In this document: in pieces, positions 48,285-58,002 of the stretch
How positions within the stretch are numbered: position 1 is the first letter of the stretch
Layout of the letters: every line of letters starts with the position of its first letter
Notes under the pieces: generated by a model
The model's input: the letters and a program-made list of their open reading frames with translations, nothing else
Databases searched by the model: none
What the model was told of the DNA's origin: nothing
Assembly: GCF_016785095.1 (NCBI RefSeq)
Contig: NZ_JAEKJB010000008.1
Coordinates: 1-64,000 of the forward strand
Source: Alloalcanivorax marinus
GTDB lineage: Bacteria > Pseudomonadota > Gammaproteobacteria > Pseudomonadales > Alcanivoracaceae
Length of the DNA: 64,000 bases
Reading direction: 5' to 3'
Position numbers and translations under genes: made by a program

Positions 48285-49148
48285 ATGGCCACGGTCTATC
48301 TCAACGGCGACTTCATGGACGCCGAGCAGGCGCGGATCTCCCCGCTGGACCGGGGATTTCTGTTCGCCGACGGCGTCTATGAAGTGATTCCCGCCTTCAA
48401 CGGCGTGCTGTTCCGGCTCGACGAGCACCTGCGCCGGCTGGCCCGCTCCCTGAGCGAAATACGCATCACCGATCCCCACGACGGCGCCCACTGGCGCCGC
48501 CTGTGCGAGGAAATGGTGGCCCGCAACGGCGGCGGCCATCTGTCGCTGTATCTGCAGATCACCCGGGGCGCGGCGGCGCGCCGCGAGCACACCTTCCCGG
48601 ACCCGCCGGTGCCTCCCACTGTGTTTATTTCCAGTTCGCCGCTGGCGGTACCGGCGGCGGACCAGGTGGCGCGCACCGAGGGCGTCGCGGCGATCACCCT
48701 GGACGATATTCGCTGGGCCCGCTGCGACATCAAGTCGGTGTCGCTGCTGCCCAATCTGCTACTGCGCCAGCGGGCGCTGGAAAGCGGCGCCCAGGAAGCG
48801 ATCCTGCTGCGCGACGGCTTCGTCACCGAGGGCGCCGCCAGTAACGTTTTCACGGTGCGCGATGGCCGGGTATCCACGCCGCCATTGAGCCACTGCATCC
48901 TGGGCGGCGTGACCCGGGATCTGATCATCGAGCTGTGCCGCGAGCAGGGCCTGCCGGTGATCGAGGCGGAAATCAGCGAGCCGGCCCTGCACGATGCCGA
49001 TGAAATCTGGATTTCCAGTTCCACCAAGGGCGTGGTGCCGGTCACCGAACTGAACGGCCGACCGGTGGGCGACGGCCACCCCGGTGCCACTTGGAAAACC
49101 GTGGCGCGCCACTATATAGAGTTCAAACGCCGCCTGTGCGGTCTGTAA
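48285..49148 (+). CDS. dat: D-amino acid aminotransferase (PLP class IV)
   Basis: 287 residues. VYLNGDFMDAEQARISPLDRGFLFADGVYEVI, the PLP lysine in RCDIKSVSLLPNLLLRQ, EAILLRDGFVTEGAASNVF and EIWISSSTKGVVPVTEL match D-amino-acid transaminases over branched-chain ones. It would supply D-Glu or recycle D-Ala beside cell-wall genes, or (as ADC lyase-like relatives) work elsewhere; the context favours the first. Starts 13 bases after dacA. Confidence 0.88.
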   Translation: MATVYLNGDFMDAEQARISPLDRGFLFADGVYEVIPAFNGVLFRLDEHLRRLARSLSEIRITDPHDGAHWRRLCEEMVARNGGGHLSLYLQITRGAAARREHTFPDPPVPPTVFISSSPLAVPAADQVARTEGVAAITLDDIRWARCDIKSVSLLPNLLLRQRALESGAQEAILLRDGFVTEGAASNVFTVRDGRVSTPPLSHCILGGVTRDLIIELCREQGLPVIEAEISEPALHDADEIWISSSTKGVVPVTELNGRPVGDGHPGATWKTVARHYIEFKRRLCGL

Positions 49149-49176
49149 CCGGGCGCCGGGCCGACTGGAGAGCACC

Positions 49177-49443
49177 ATGATCCGCGAAGAACTGTGGGAC
49201 TTCCCCCACAGCATGCAACTGAAAGTAATGGGCGCCGCCGACGCGCCGCTGGAAGAAGCGGTGGTGGCGATCCTGGAAACCCACCTGGATGATTTCGACC
49301 GCCACGCCCACCTGAGCAGCAAGCCCAGCACCAAGGGCAATTTCGTGTCGCTCACCGCCAGCGTGGTGCTGCGCGACCGCGATCAGGTGGAAGCCATCTA
49401 TCGCGAGTTGGACGCCTGCCCGCACGTCAAGATCACGCTCTGA
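49177..49443 (+). CDS. ybeD: DUF493 (YbeD) family protein
   Basis: 88 residues with an ACT-like fold: LWDFPHSMQLKVMGAADAPLEEAVVAIL and SSKPSTKGNFVSLTASVVLRDRDQVEAIYREL. Conserved neighbour of lipB; role unsettled, possibly regulatory. Its stop overlaps the lipB ATG (TGATG). Confidence 0.93.
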   Translation: MIREELWDFPHSMQLKVMGAADAPLEEAVVAILETHLDDFDRHAHLSSKPSTKGNFVSLTASVVLRDRDQVEAIYRELDACPHVKITL

Positions 49444-50099
49444 TGGACGTTCTGGTCCGCCACCTGCCCCGGGTCGACTACCAGCCCTGCTGGGAGGCGA
49501 TGCGCGCCTTCACCGAACAGCGCGACGCCGACACCACCGATGAACTCTGGGTGCTGGAGCACCCGCCGGTGTACACCCTGGGCCAGGCCGGCAAGCCGGA
49601 GCATGTGCTGGCACCCGGGGATATCCCGGTGGTGCGCACCGACCGGGGCGGCCAGGTCACCTACCATGGGCCGGGCCAGACCGTGATCTACCTGATGCTG
49701 GATGTACAGCGGCTAACCCTGGGCGCCCGCGCCGTGGTCAGCGCCATCGAGGACAGCGTGGTGGATTACCTGCGCGACCGGGGCCTGGACGCCGCCAGCC
49801 GAGCCGATGCTCCCGGGGTGTACGTGGGCGGCGCCAAGATCGCCTCCCTGGGCCTGCGTATCCGCCGCGCCGGCAGCTACCATGGCCTGGCCCTGAACCG
49901 GGACGCCGACCCGGCCCCCTGGCGGCGCATCAACCCCTGCGGCCACGCCGGCCAGCCGATGACCAGCCTGGCCGACCAGGGTCTGGACGCCAGCCGCGAG
50001 CGCGTCGAGCAGGATCTGGTAACGATTCTGGCGCGGCGGCTGGGCCTCACCCCCCGGACAGCCCCCGCTCCTAGTTGGTATACTGCTCCCCAATCCTGA
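49443..50099 (+). CDS. lipB: Octanoyl-(acyl-carrier-protein) protein N-octanoyltransferase
   Basis: 218 residues. First step of lipoate assembly on lipoyl domains. [45 protein letters not shown], and the acyl-thioester Cys region [14 protein letters not shown] with Lys in [23 protein letters not shown]. Coupled to ybeD. Confidence 0.96.
   Translation: MDVLVRHLPRVDYQPCWEAMRAFTEQRDADTTDELWVLEHPPVYTLGQAGKPEHVLAPGDIPVVRTDRGGQVTYHGPGQTVIYLMLDVQRLTLGARAVVSAIEDSVVDYLRDRGLDAASRADAPGVYVGGAKIASLGLRIRRAGSYHGLALNRDADPAPWRRINPCGHAGQPMTSLADQGLDASRERVEQDLVTILARRLGLTPRTAPAPSWYTAPQS
50055..50084 (+). promoter_or_regulatory. Possible lipA promoter in the lipB 3' end
   Basis: Extended -10 TGGTATACT (TATACT 50079-50084) with CGGACA 18 bases upstream (50055-50060). 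It points to lipA, whose ATG is 53 bases downstream. Confidence 0.45.
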
Positions 50100-50136
50100 C
50101 GCCCAAAAGGCACCCAACCGCGAGAGAGACATCTCC

Positions 50137-51141
50137 ATGAGCGAAGCCCAGGCCAAACGCCCGGCGAAAGCGAAGGTTCAGATCGGCGACAAGCTGCGTG
50201 GCGCCGACAAGGTCCGCACCATCCCCGTGGTCAATGAAAGCGCCCCCGTGCGCGAGCGCAAACCCGACTGGATTCGCGTGCGGGTCCCCGCCAACGGCGA
50301 GATCCAGCGCATCAAGTCCATGCTACGCCGGCAGAAACTGCACACCGTGTGCGAGGAAGCGGCCTGCCCCAACCTGCCGGAATGCTTCGGCGGCGGCACC
50401 GCCACCTTCATGATCATGGGCGACATCTGCACCCGCCGCTGCTCATTCTGCGACGTGGGCTTCGGGCGCCCCAACGGCCTGGACCCGGATGAGCCTCTGC
50501 ATCTGGCGGAGTCGGTGGCCGACCTGGGCCTGAAGTACGTGGTGATCACCTCCGTGGACCGGGACGACCTGCCCGACGGCGGCGCCCGCCACTTCGCCGA
50601 CTGCATCGAGGCGGTCCACGAAAAAAGCCCGGGCACCAAGATCGAGATTCTCACCCCGGACTTCCGCCCCTGCCTGCAAGACGCCCTGGATATTCTTGAG
50701 GCGACGCCGCCGGACGTGTTCAACCACAATATCGAGACGGTGCCACACCTGTACAAGAAGGCCCGCCCCGGTGCCCGCTACGAGCATTCCCTGAAGCTTC
50801 TGCAACAATTCGGCGCCCGCGTGCCGCACGTACCCACCAAGTCCGGCATCATGGTCGGCCTGGGCGAAACCAACGATCAGGTACTGGAAACGCTGCGCGA
50901 TCTGCGCGACCACGACGTGGATATGATCACCATCGGCCAGTATCTGCAGCCCAGCAAATTCCACGCGCCGGTGGAACGCTACGTGCATCCGGACGAATTC
51001 CGCCTGTTCGCGGACGAAGGCCGCAAGATGGGCTTCACCTCGGTGGCTTCCGGGCCCATGGTGCGCAGCTCCTACCACGCGGATCTGCAGCACAAGGGCA
51101 TCGACGTGGGCGACCCGGACAACCTGGGCCACGAAGCCTGA
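50137..51141 (+). CDS. lipA: Lipoyl synthase
   Basis: 334 residues. Radical SAM enzyme inserting two sulfurs into octanoyl groups. Auxiliary cluster [15 protein letters not shown] cluster [13 protein letters not shown], and the C-terminal ligand Ser in [10 protein letters not shown]. An extended charged N-terminus (about 45 residues) precedes the conserved core. Follows lipB, with a REP-like pair after the stop. Confidence 0.97.
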   Translation: MSEAQAKRPAKAKVQIGDKLRGADKVRTIPVVNESAPVRERKPDWIRVRVPANGEIQRIKSMLRRQKLHTVCEEAACPNLPECFGGGTATFMIMGDICTRRCSFCDVGFGRPNGLDPDEPLHLAESVADLGLKYVVITSVDRDDLPDGGARHFADCIEAVHEKSPGTKIEILTPDFRPCLQDALDILEATPPDVFNHNIETVPHLYKKARPGARYEHSLKLLQQFGARVPHVPTKSGIMVGLGETNDQVLETLRDLRDHDVDMITIGQYLQPSKFHAPVERYVHPDEFRLFADEGRKMGFTSVASGPMVRSSYHADLQHKGIDVGDPDNLGHEA

Positions 51142-51151
51142 CGCACCGCCC

Positions 51152-51213
51152 ATCGCGGCTGAAGCCGCTCCTATAGTAGCGTTCGGCCCCGTAGGAGCGG
51201 CTTCAGCCGCGAT
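51152..51213. repeat. REP-like inverted pair after lipA
   Basis: Hairpins at 51152-51173 (core GCGGCTGAAGCCGC) and 51191-51213 (core GCGGCTTCAGCCGC) face each other between convergent lipA and the DUF6164 gene. The stem is GCGGC/GCCGC here, against GCGAC/GTCGC elsewhere, so the pairing is kept. Confidence 0.88.
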
Positions 51214-51229
51214 CCCACGCGAGCCGCCA

Positions 51230-51592
51230 TCAGCCAAACGTAATGAACGGCACCAGGGCGATCAGCAACACCGCCGCCACCGCCACCAGAAACGCCAGGG
51301 TGCGCAGCGGGTGGCGGCGCAGGTTACGCGCCACGGTGGTCACCTCGCCGTCCTGGTGGGCCTGCTCGAAGGCCCGCCGCTCCTGCTGATAACGGCGTTG
51401 CTGGTAGTCCGCCAGCAGCGGTTGCGCCCGCTCCCAATCCTTGTCGTGGCGCAGCCAGAGGCCGCCGGCGGACACGCCCCAGACGCTGGGCGGAGTCAGG
51501 TAATGCTCAATACCGTGTTCCTCCAGCAGTTCGCATACCTCGTCGCGCTCCTCATCGGGCACGCGGCGCAGATTCATCAGCAGTTTCGACAT
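51230..51592 (-). CDS. DUF6164-family small membrane protein
   Basis: 120 residues. A soluble N-terminal part (MSKLLMNLRRVPDEERDEVCELLEEHGIEHYLTPPS) is followed by a basic segment and one C-terminal membrane helix (TLAFLVAVAAVLLIALVPFI). The family is known only as uncharacterised gammaproteobacterial proteins; the N-terminus looks like a DUF2007-type signal-transducing fold. No function is assigned. Confidence 0.75.
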   Translation of the reverse strand: MSKLLMNLRRVPDEERDEVCELLEEHGIEHYLTPPSVWGVSAGGLWLRHDKDWERAQPLLADYQQRRYQQERRAFEQAHQDGEVTTVARNLRRHPLRTLAFLVAVAAVLLIALVPFITFG

Positions 51593-51730
51593 GTGCGGTT
51601 CCGTTGCCCGTGGCGGGCGTCACTATAACACGCCCCAGAATTTACAATTCCGCCACCCACCGCCCCCTGACCGGTTACCGGTTTTGCTCTACGATTAGTG
51701 AGCGCTAACCCGAACGAGAGTGTGCTGTCC

Positions 51731-53263
51731 ATGGGGCTTGCCGTGCGTTTTCCTATCGCCGTTTTTACATTCCTGATTACCTGCCTGCCGGTGCCGGCGG
51801 CCTTCGCCGCCGACGACGCCAAGGCCCTGCCCAACGCCGACTGGCCGCTGGCGATCCAGTCCCGGCTGCAGGAACTGAACCTGCCCGACGACGCCCTGGC
51901 CCTGGCGGCGGTGCCCCTGGACGGCCCCGGCCAGGCCCGTTTCGTCAACGCCGACCGGGTCATGAACCCGGGTTCCACCATGAAGCTGCTGACCACCTAC
52001 GCGGCCCTGGAACTGCTCGGCCCCACCTTCAAATGGCACACCCGGGTGTACACCAACGGCGAGGTGAAGGGCGACGTGCTTGAAGGCGACCTGATCCTGG
52101 TCGGCGCCGGCGACCCCAAGCTTACCGAAGAGCGTCTGTGGAAGCTGATGCGCGATCTGCGCGCCTATGGCATCCGCGCGGTGCACGGTGATCTGGTGTT
52201 GGACGGTGGCTATTTCCGGCTGCCGGAAGACGGCCTGCCGCGTTTCGACGACGACGGCGGCGACCCCCACGCCCCCTACCTGGTGCGCCCGGATGCCCTG
52301 CTCACCAACCTGAACGTCTTCCATATCCAGATGATGGGCCGCCCGGACCGGGTCCAAGCCTGGGTGGAACCGGTCACCGACAAGGTGCTGCTCAACAACC
52401 AGCTGACCCGCTCCAACAGCCGCTATTGCCCGTCCGGCCACCACCTGAAGGCCGTCCCGGAGCGTCGCGAGGACGGCCTCTACGTGATCACCCTGACCGG
52501 CTCCCTGCCGGAAGGCTGCAAGGCCAGCCAGTACCTGTCGCTGATGGATCAGGGCGACTACACCGGCGCGTTGCTGCGCGGCCTGTGGCGGCAACTGGGT
52601 GGCGAGATCACCGGCGAGACCCGCTTCGGCCGGCTGCCCAAGGGGGCCTCCCTGCTGGCCACCAGTTCGTCGCCGGACCTGGTCACCATGGTGCGCGACA
52701 TCAACAAGTGGAGCAGCAACATCATGGCCCGGCAGCTTTATCTGACCATCGGCGCCGAGCACCGGCTGGCGGAGGACAGCGACGACCTGGCCGCCGCCAA
52801 CCGCACGGTGCGCGAGTGGATGGCGCTCAAGGGCATGGACCCGGACAAGGTGGTGCTGGACAACGGCGCCGGCCTGTCACGGCAGGCCCGCATCAGCCCG
52901 ATGGAACAGATCAAGATGCTGCAGCAGGCCTGGCGCAGCCCGTTCGCCGCCGAGCTGATCGCCTCCCTGCCGCTGGTGGCCATGGACGGCACCATGCACA
53001 ACCGGCTGCGCGATACCGGCCTGCGCGGCGAAGGCCACATCAAGACCGGCTCGCTGACCAATGTGCGCGCGGTGGCCGGCTTTACCCGCGACCGCGACAA
53101 CACCACCTGGGCGGTATCGGCCATCATCAACACGCCGGCGGCCTGGAAAAGCCAGGCGGTACTCGATGACGTGCTGGAAGCGGTGGGCGGCCTGCCGCGC
53201 ACCGACGCCGCCACGGTAAGCCGCGGCGACGACCGCCCGGGCCGAAGCGCCCCGGGCGGCTGA
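51731..53263 (+). CDS. dacB: D-alanyl-D-alanine carboxypeptidase/endopeptidase (PBP4)
   Basis: 510 residues from the ATG at 51731. Signal peptide ends near PAAFAAD. S13 peptidase motifs: SxxK in NPGSTMKLLTTYAAL, SxN in WSSNIMARQLYL and KTG in GHIKTGSLTNVRAVAG. A large insert between SxxK and SxN (about 230 residues) is normal for PBP4. It trims and cuts cross-links in the periplasm. A GTG at 51698 in frame is not preferred. Convergent with the TonB-receptor gene. Confidence 0.94.
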   Translation: MGLAVRFPIAVFTFLITCLPVPAAFAADDAKALPNADWPLAIQSRLQELNLPDDALALAAVPLDGPGQARFVNADRVMNPGSTMKLLTTYAALELLGPTFKWHTRVYTNGEVKGDVLEGDLILVGAGDPKLTEERLWKLMRDLRAYGIRAVHGDLVLDGGYFRLPEDGLPRFDDDGGDPHAPYLVRPDALLTNLNVFHIQMMGRPDRVQAWVEPVTDKVLLNNQLTRSNSRYCPSGHHLKAVPERREDGLYVITLTGSLPEGCKASQYLSLMDQGDYTGALLRGLWRQLGGEITGETRFGRLPKGASLLATSSSPDLVTMVRDINKWSSNIMARQLYLTIGAEHRLAEDSDDLAAANRTVREWMALKGMDPDKVVLDNGAGLSRQARISPMEQIKMLQQAWRSPFAAELIASLPLVAMDGTMHNRLRDTGLRGEGHIKTGSLTNVRAVAGFTRDRDNTTWAVSAIINTPAAWKSQAVLDDVLEAVGGLPRTDAATVSRGDDRPGRSAPGG

Positions 53264-53312
53264 TCCCGGGCGGCTTCCAGAAACCGGCCACCCGGGAAAA
53301 TCGGGCGCGCCG

Positions 53313-55703
53313 CTACCAGCGGTAGCTGACGCTGCCCTGCAGGGTGCGCTCGACGCCGAAGTAACAGCGTGCGGCGTTGTTGCAGCCGGTGAAGTACTCC
53401 TTGTCGAACAGGTTGCTCACGTTGACTTCCGCCTTCCAGCCACCGGCGAAGGGGTAGGCCAGGGACAGGTCGGCCAGGGTCACGGCATCGGTTTCCAGGG
53501 TGCCGTACAGGTTGGTGTAGGCGTAGGTCTCGCCGATATAGCGCACACCACCCCCCAGGCGCAGCCCGGCCAGCGCGCCTTCCTGGAAGCGGTAATTGAC
53601 CCAGGCGGAGGCCTGGTTGCGCGGCACGAACACCATCTGCCGGTCCTCCTCCATCGATCCGGGCGCGTTCTCGGTGATGCGCGCGTCGGTGTAGGTATAG
53701 GACGCGCTCAACCGCAGCCGCTCGCTCAGCTCGCTGGTCACCTCCAGTTCCGCCCCCTTGGAGCGGCTCTCGCCCACCTGACGGTAATCGCCGACGCTGC
53801 CGTCGTACACCACATCATCTTCCTTGCGCAGGTCGTACACCGACATCGCCACCTGGGTACGAGCGCCCGGCGGCGCCACCTTCATGCCGACCTCCACCTG
53901 TTCACCGGTGATCGGTTCGAGGGTCTCGATGCCGGAGGAAAGCTGTTGCACCGGCGCGAAACTGGTGGCGTAGCTCAGGTAGGGGGAAACACCGTTGTCG
54001 AACTGGTACATCAGACCGGTCTGCCAGGTGAAGGCCTCATCGTCGGTATCCAGGTCGGTGCTGGAGACCTTGTCCTCGTACTCACTGTCCACGGTGTCAT
54101 AGCGACCGCCCACCAGCGCGATCCAGTTGCCGTAGTGCCCATGCCACTGACTATACAGACCGGTGATCGACTGGCGGGTGGTGGCGTCCTGCTGAGCCAT
54201 CGGCGTGGCTGGCTCCGCACTCCATTGCGGGTCGAAAATGTTGATGGTGTCACCGAAGCCCACGTCCCACTCCTGGGCCCAGGAGGTGCGGTCGTAGCTC
54301 AGGCCAAACAGCAGATTGTGCTTGAAGTCGCCACGGTAGAAGGTTCCTTCCAACTGGTTGTCCACGGCCAGGGTGCGGGCTTCATTGTGGCGGTCGTAGG
54401 CGTAGGTGGGAACCAGGGTGCCATAGGCGCCATCGGTGAACGGCTGCCACCAGATCTCGTTACGCTGCACCCGGGATTCCAGGTAACGGGCATTCTGGCG
54501 GAAGTTCCAGCGGTCGCTGAACCAATGCTGGTATTCGTAGCCCAGGGTCCAGAATTCGCGATCGAAGCGGTCCCAGTCGGGATGGCCGATCAGGGTGTCG
54601 CTGTCCAGTTCCCCATTCGGGTTATCCAGCAGGGTGCCGGCGGCGGGCAGGCCCAGTTCGAGCTTGGTCTTGTCCTTCTGGTAGCTGCTCATCAGCGTGA
54701 GTCGGTCGTTATCGGACAGCAGCAGTGTCACCGAGGGGGCGATGTACACCCGGTCATCGGGCACATGGTTGGTCTGGGTGTCGGACTCACGGCCCAACAT
54801 CACCAGCCGCCCCAGCACCGCGTCGTTGCCGGCCAGGGGGCCGGACACGTCCACCGCCAGCTGGCGCCGGTCGTGGCTGCCGTAGCTGGCGCGCACCTCG
54901 CCGCGCGGTTCGTGGGTGGGCCGCTTGCTGACCAGATTGACGATGCCGCCGGGGGCGTTTTCGCCGTAGAGAATGGAACTGGGGCCCCGGAACACCTCCA
55001 CCCGCTCCAGGCCATAGGGCTCGGAAGTGGTGTCGTAGCGGTTGGCCTGCACGCGCAGTCCGTCCCGGTACAGCCCGTAGCCGTAGTCAGTGGCGTTGAA
55101 GCCGCGAATAAAGAAGAAATCGCCGGCCAGGCTATCGCCGGCGGCCATCGGCGGCGCGTAGATCCCGGGCATGTAACCGAGCACCTCGGTGAGGGTCTGG
55201 GCGCCCTGGTCGTCCATGCGCTCACGGGTGGTGACGCTCACCGAGCGGGGCGTTTCCGACAGCGGCACGCTGGTCTTGGTGGCCACCAGGGTACGTTCGG
55301 CCAGGTAGCCCGGGTCCGGGCCCACCGGTGGCGCGGCGCTCACCGACACCGGCTCCAGGGCGTTGCCGTCCTCGGCGTCTTCCAGGGTGGCGGTGCGGGC
55401 ATCGGAGAAACGGGCCACCAGGCCTGTGCCGGCGAGCAGCTCGGCGAGGCCGGCGCGGGCGGTGTAGCGACCGTCCAGCCCCGCGCATTGCTTTCCGACG
55501 GTGAGTTCTCCGGCGCCGCCCAGGTAGATACCGGCCTGGTCGGCGAAGCGGTTCAGGCAGCGGCTCAGCGGGCCGGCGGGGATGCGGAAATCCACGGCGG
55601 CGTCCGCTTCAGCCCGGGCCGGGGTCGGCAGTGCCGTGAGGGTGGTGCCGCCGACCAGTAGCGGCAGGGTCAGGGCCAGGGGCCGCAGGGTTCGATTCAG
55701 CAT
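53313..55703 (-). CDS. TonB-dependent siderophore receptor with STN signalling domain
   Basis: 796 residues from the ATG at 55703. Signal peptide to about PTPARA. An STN (secretin/TonB N-terminal) domain at about residues 35-110 (FRIPAGPLSRCLNRFADQAGIYLG) shows it is a transducer that talks to FecR. Then the plug (PRSVSVTTRERMDDQGAQTLTEVLGYMPGIY, FIRGFNATDYGYGLYRDGLR, GGIVNLVSKRP) and a 22-strand barrel ending in SVSYRW. It resembles ferric hydroxamate/FpvA-type receptors; the ligand is not certain. Its ribosome site is held in a 12-bp inverted repeat. fecI and fecR lie 2.3 kb upstream on the same strand, beyond oleate hydratase. Confidence 0.93.
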   Translation of the reverse strand: MLNRTLRPLALTLPLLVGGTTLTALPTPARAEADAAVDFRIPAGPLSRCLNRFADQAGIYLGGAGELTVGKQCAGLDGRYTARAGLAELLAGTGLVARFSDARTATLEDAEDGNALEPVSVSAAPPVGPDPGYLAERTLVATKTSVPLSETPRSVSVTTRERMDDQGAQTLTEVLGYMPGIYAPPMAAGDSLAGDFFFIRGFNATDYGYGLYRDGLRVQANRYDTTSEPYGLERVEVFRGPSSILYGENAPGGIVNLVSKRPTHEPRGEVRASYGSHDRRQLAVDVSGPLAGNDAVLGRLVMLGRESDTQTNHVPDDRVYIAPSVTLLLSDNDRLTLMSSYQKDKTKLELGLPAAGTLLDNPNGELDSDTLIGHPDWDRFDREFWTLGYEYQHWFSDRWNFRQNARYLESRVQRNEIWWQPFTDGAYGTLVPTYAYDRHNEARTLAVDNQLEGTFYRGDFKHNLLFGLSYDRTSWAQEWDVGFGDTINIFDPQWSAEPATPMAQQDATTRQSITGLYSQWHGHYGNWIALVGGRYDTVDSEYEDKVSSTDLDTDDEAFTWQTGLMYQFDNGVSPYLSYATSFAPVQQLSSGIETLEPITGEQVEVGMKVAPPGARTQVAMSVYDLRKEDDVVYDGSVGDYRQVGESRSKGAELEVTSELSERLRLSASYTYTDARITENAPGSMEEDRQMVFVPRNQASAWVNYRFQEGALAGLRLGGGVRYIGETYAYTNLYGTLETDAVTLADLSLAYPFAGGWKAEVNVSNLFDKEYFTGCNNAARCYFGVERTLQGSVSYRW

Positions 55704-55708
55704 CAGGT

Positions 55709-55751
55709 CGGTTCCTCCCAAGGTTTTTTGCTGTCGTCATGGGAGGAACCG
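55709..55751 (-). promoter_or_regulatory. Hairpin that can hide the receptor's ribosome site
   Basis: CGGTTCCTCCCA (55709-55720) and TGGGAGGAACCG (55740-55751) are perfect 12-base complements with a 19-base loop. In the minus-strand mRNA the 3' arm contains GGGAGG, the ribosome site of the receptor ATG at 55703, so folding would block translation. Farther upstream TGGAGAA/TTCTCCA (55801-55830) also pair. Confidence 0.65.
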
Positions 55752-55885
55752 GATCAGCCGGGCAAAAGGGGAACCGTTCGGGGGGATTTTTTTCACGCTT
55801 TGGAGAAGGCGGGGATGGGGGTGTTCTCCAGATAGGCCGCGTTCCGAGGTAGCGTCACCGGCGGCTCCGGTCGCTCCTGCCGTGC

Positions 55886-55919
55886 CCCTGGACCTTGCGC
55901 CGTGACGCCCGGTCCAGGG
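55886..55919 (-). terminator. Hairpin after oleate hydratase
   Basis: CCCTGGACC (55886-55894) pairs with GGTCCAGGG (55911-55919), 9 bp, just past the oleate hydratase stop. No T run. The rest of 55752-55931 holds the receptor leader and no gene. Confidence 0.45.
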
Positions 55920-55931
55920 AGGGGCCGGCGG

Positions 55932-57908
55932 TCAGTCGCGGTCCTTGCGCAGGTTGTCGCGCAGGTGGGTGAACCAGGCGCGCAGGTCCTTGAGCGCCTC
56001 GCCGCCCCGGTCGGCCAGGGCGCTGAGCTCGGCGTCGAAGGGGTTGGCGGCGCCGGGGGCCGGCTCATCCTCCTCGGGCAGCGGTGGCAGCACCGGGGCG
56101 AAGTAGGTGCGGTCCAGCAGGCGGTGCAGCAGCCGCTCGCCGGGGAACGGCTCGCCGTTGTTGAGCGCCCGGGCGGCCTTGAGCAGGTTGCGGATATCGT
56201 ACTGGGTGGGGCTGATGTCCGGCACCGCCTTGTTCAGGCCCAGCAGCCGGTACACGGCCACCCGGGCGGTGCGCACCGAGCTTTCCATGGTGAACACCAC
56301 ATCGTTGGGGGTTTCCACGAACTGCCCCAGCAGGCCCAGGTTGGTGCAGCCCTCCGGCACCACCCGGGGCCGGTCGCCGGCGGCGCGGGGCATGAACTCG
56401 GCGGTGATGTAGGGCATCAGGGCGGTGCGTACCTTGGTGTTGGCCAGCACCGTGTCCAGATCATCGAGCAGGTCCAGGTGATAGCACAGCTCGGTAAGAA
56501 TCTCCCGGCCGGTGCACTCGGGCATGGGTTTCTTCACGTAATCCCCGTCCGGGGTCATGTGCAGGGCGTAGACCCACAGCACCAGCAGGTCGTCGGGCTG
56601 GTCCGGGAAGTGCGGCTGGCGGTTGCAGGTGAAGCTCATCAACCAGGCGGAGTCGGTGATGGTGACGATGCCGCCGGTGGCGGTGCGCCCGGAATAGGGA
56701 TCGTTCACCGACAGTTCCTTGAGCTTGTCCACCAGCGGTGACGGCGCGCAGGTGAGCGTGGCGGATTCCCAACTGGAGCGATCGGTATCGCCGTAGAACT
56801 TGTCCGGGCGACCGAACACCGGCGATTTGGCCGCCAGATTGCGCCACAGGGTCCAGGCGCTGTCCTCGCCGGGCTCGGTACGACCGCGCCGGGGCGCCGG
56901 CACGGTGTCCATATCGCCGTAGGCGGTGCCCTCGGTCATGGAGCCGGTGAGCGCCATCACCAGATCCTCCGGCCCCACTTCCAGGCGGGTCTCACCGTCG
57001 GCGGTGCGGCACAGCAAGGCTCGCACCGTCTTGCTGCCGCCCTCGCCGGTCAGCTCCATATCGTGCACCCGGGTATCGAGCCGGAAATGCACGCCCTGCT
57101 CGCGCAGCAGCCCGGCCAGGGGGCGTACGAAACTGTCGTACTGGTTGTACTTGGGGAACACCAGGGCGGACATGTCATTGAGGCCGTCGATGGCGTCCAG
57201 GAAGCGGTGCATGTAGAGCTTCATCTCCAGCACGCTGTGCCAGTTCTGGAACGCGAACATGGTGCGCCAGAAGGTCCAGAAATTGGATTCCAGGAAACCG
57301 GGGCTGAAGAACTGCTCCACGGTGACGTCGTCGAGCTCTTCCTTGCGACGCAACAACAGGCGCACCAGTTCCCATTGCTGGGAGCGGCTCAGCTCGAAGG
57401 TGGAAAAGTCCTTGATCCGGCCCCGGTGGTGAAGCAGCCGGGCCTTGGAATAGTTGGGGTCGGCGTCGTTCACCAGCCGGTATTCGTCGAGCACGCTGTA
57501 GCCTTCAGGCAACTCCAGCGCCGGCACATCCTGGAACAGGTCCCAGAAATTGTCGTAATGGCCGTTCATCTCCCGGCCACCGCGCACCAGGTAACCGTCT
57601 TCCGGGTTGCCGGCGCCGTCCAGGGAGCCCCCTTCCACGCCCTGATCCTCAAGGATGGTGATATTGGCGGCGGGCATATGGCCGTCACGAATCAGGTAGA
57701 AAGCGGCGGCCAGGCCGGCCAGGCCACCGCCGACGATGTAGGCATGACGCCGCTCGATGCCCTCCGGGGGCAGCGGCCGATGGCGCGCGTAGGGGCCCAC
57801 CATATCCGGCTCGGGCTGGGTGCCGCCGGGGCGGTGGCCCCAGTGGCCGGCGCTGGCGTCCGGTTCCGGGGTAAAGTCCGGGGCGGAGCGGGTCTCGTTG
57901 CGGCTCAT
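55932..57908 (-). CDS. ohyA: Oleate hydratase (MCRA family)
   Basis: 658 residues from the ATG at 57908, with AGGAGGA 7 bases upstream. FAD-binding [23 protein letters not shown], then [17 protein letters not shown] carrying the catalytic Glu of the family, and the long helical lid region. It adds water to the cis-9 double bond of oleate giving 10-hydroxystearate. The first ~55 residues are Pro/Gly-rich and not conserved. It lies between fecR and the TonB-dependent receptor on one strand, an unusual place for a fatty-acid enzyme. No signal peptide. Confidence 0.93.
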   Translation of the reverse strand: MSRNETRSAPDFTPEPDASAGHWGHRPGGTQPEPDMVGPYARHRPLPPEGIERRHAYIVGGGLAGLAAAFYLIRDGHMPAANITILEDQGVEGGSLDGAGNPEDGYLVRGGREMNGHYDNFWDLFQDVPALELPEGYSVLDEYRLVNDADPNYSKARLLHHRGRIKDFSTFELSRSQQWELVRLLLRRKEELDDVTVEQFFSPGFLESNFWTFWRTMFAFQNWHSVLEMKLYMHRFLDAIDGLNDMSALVFPKYNQYDSFVRPLAGLLREQGVHFRLDTRVHDMELTGEGGSKTVRALLCRTADGETRLEVGPEDLVMALTGSMTEGTAYGDMDTVPAPRRGRTEPGEDSAWTLWRNLAAKSPVFGRPDKFYGDTDRSSWESATLTCAPSPLVDKLKELSVNDPYSGRTATGGIVTITDSAWLMSFTCNRQPHFPDQPDDLLVLWVYALHMTPDGDYVKKPMPECTGREILTELCYHLDLLDDLDTVLANTKVRTALMPYITAEFMPRAAGDRPRVVPEGCTNLGLLGQFVETPNDVVFTMESSVRTARVAVYRLLGLNKAVPDISPTQYDIRNLLKAARALNNGEPFPGERLLHRLLDRTYFAPVLPPLPEEDEPAPGAANPFDAELSALADRGGEALKDLRAWFTHLRDNLRKDRD

Positions 57909-58002
57909 GACGTCTTCCTCCTTCCATGCGATGACGGTATTGGCGATTCGGCCATGGTGCGCTTTTTTGTTTATCCGCTTTTTGACCTGACGCACGACTC
58001 CG

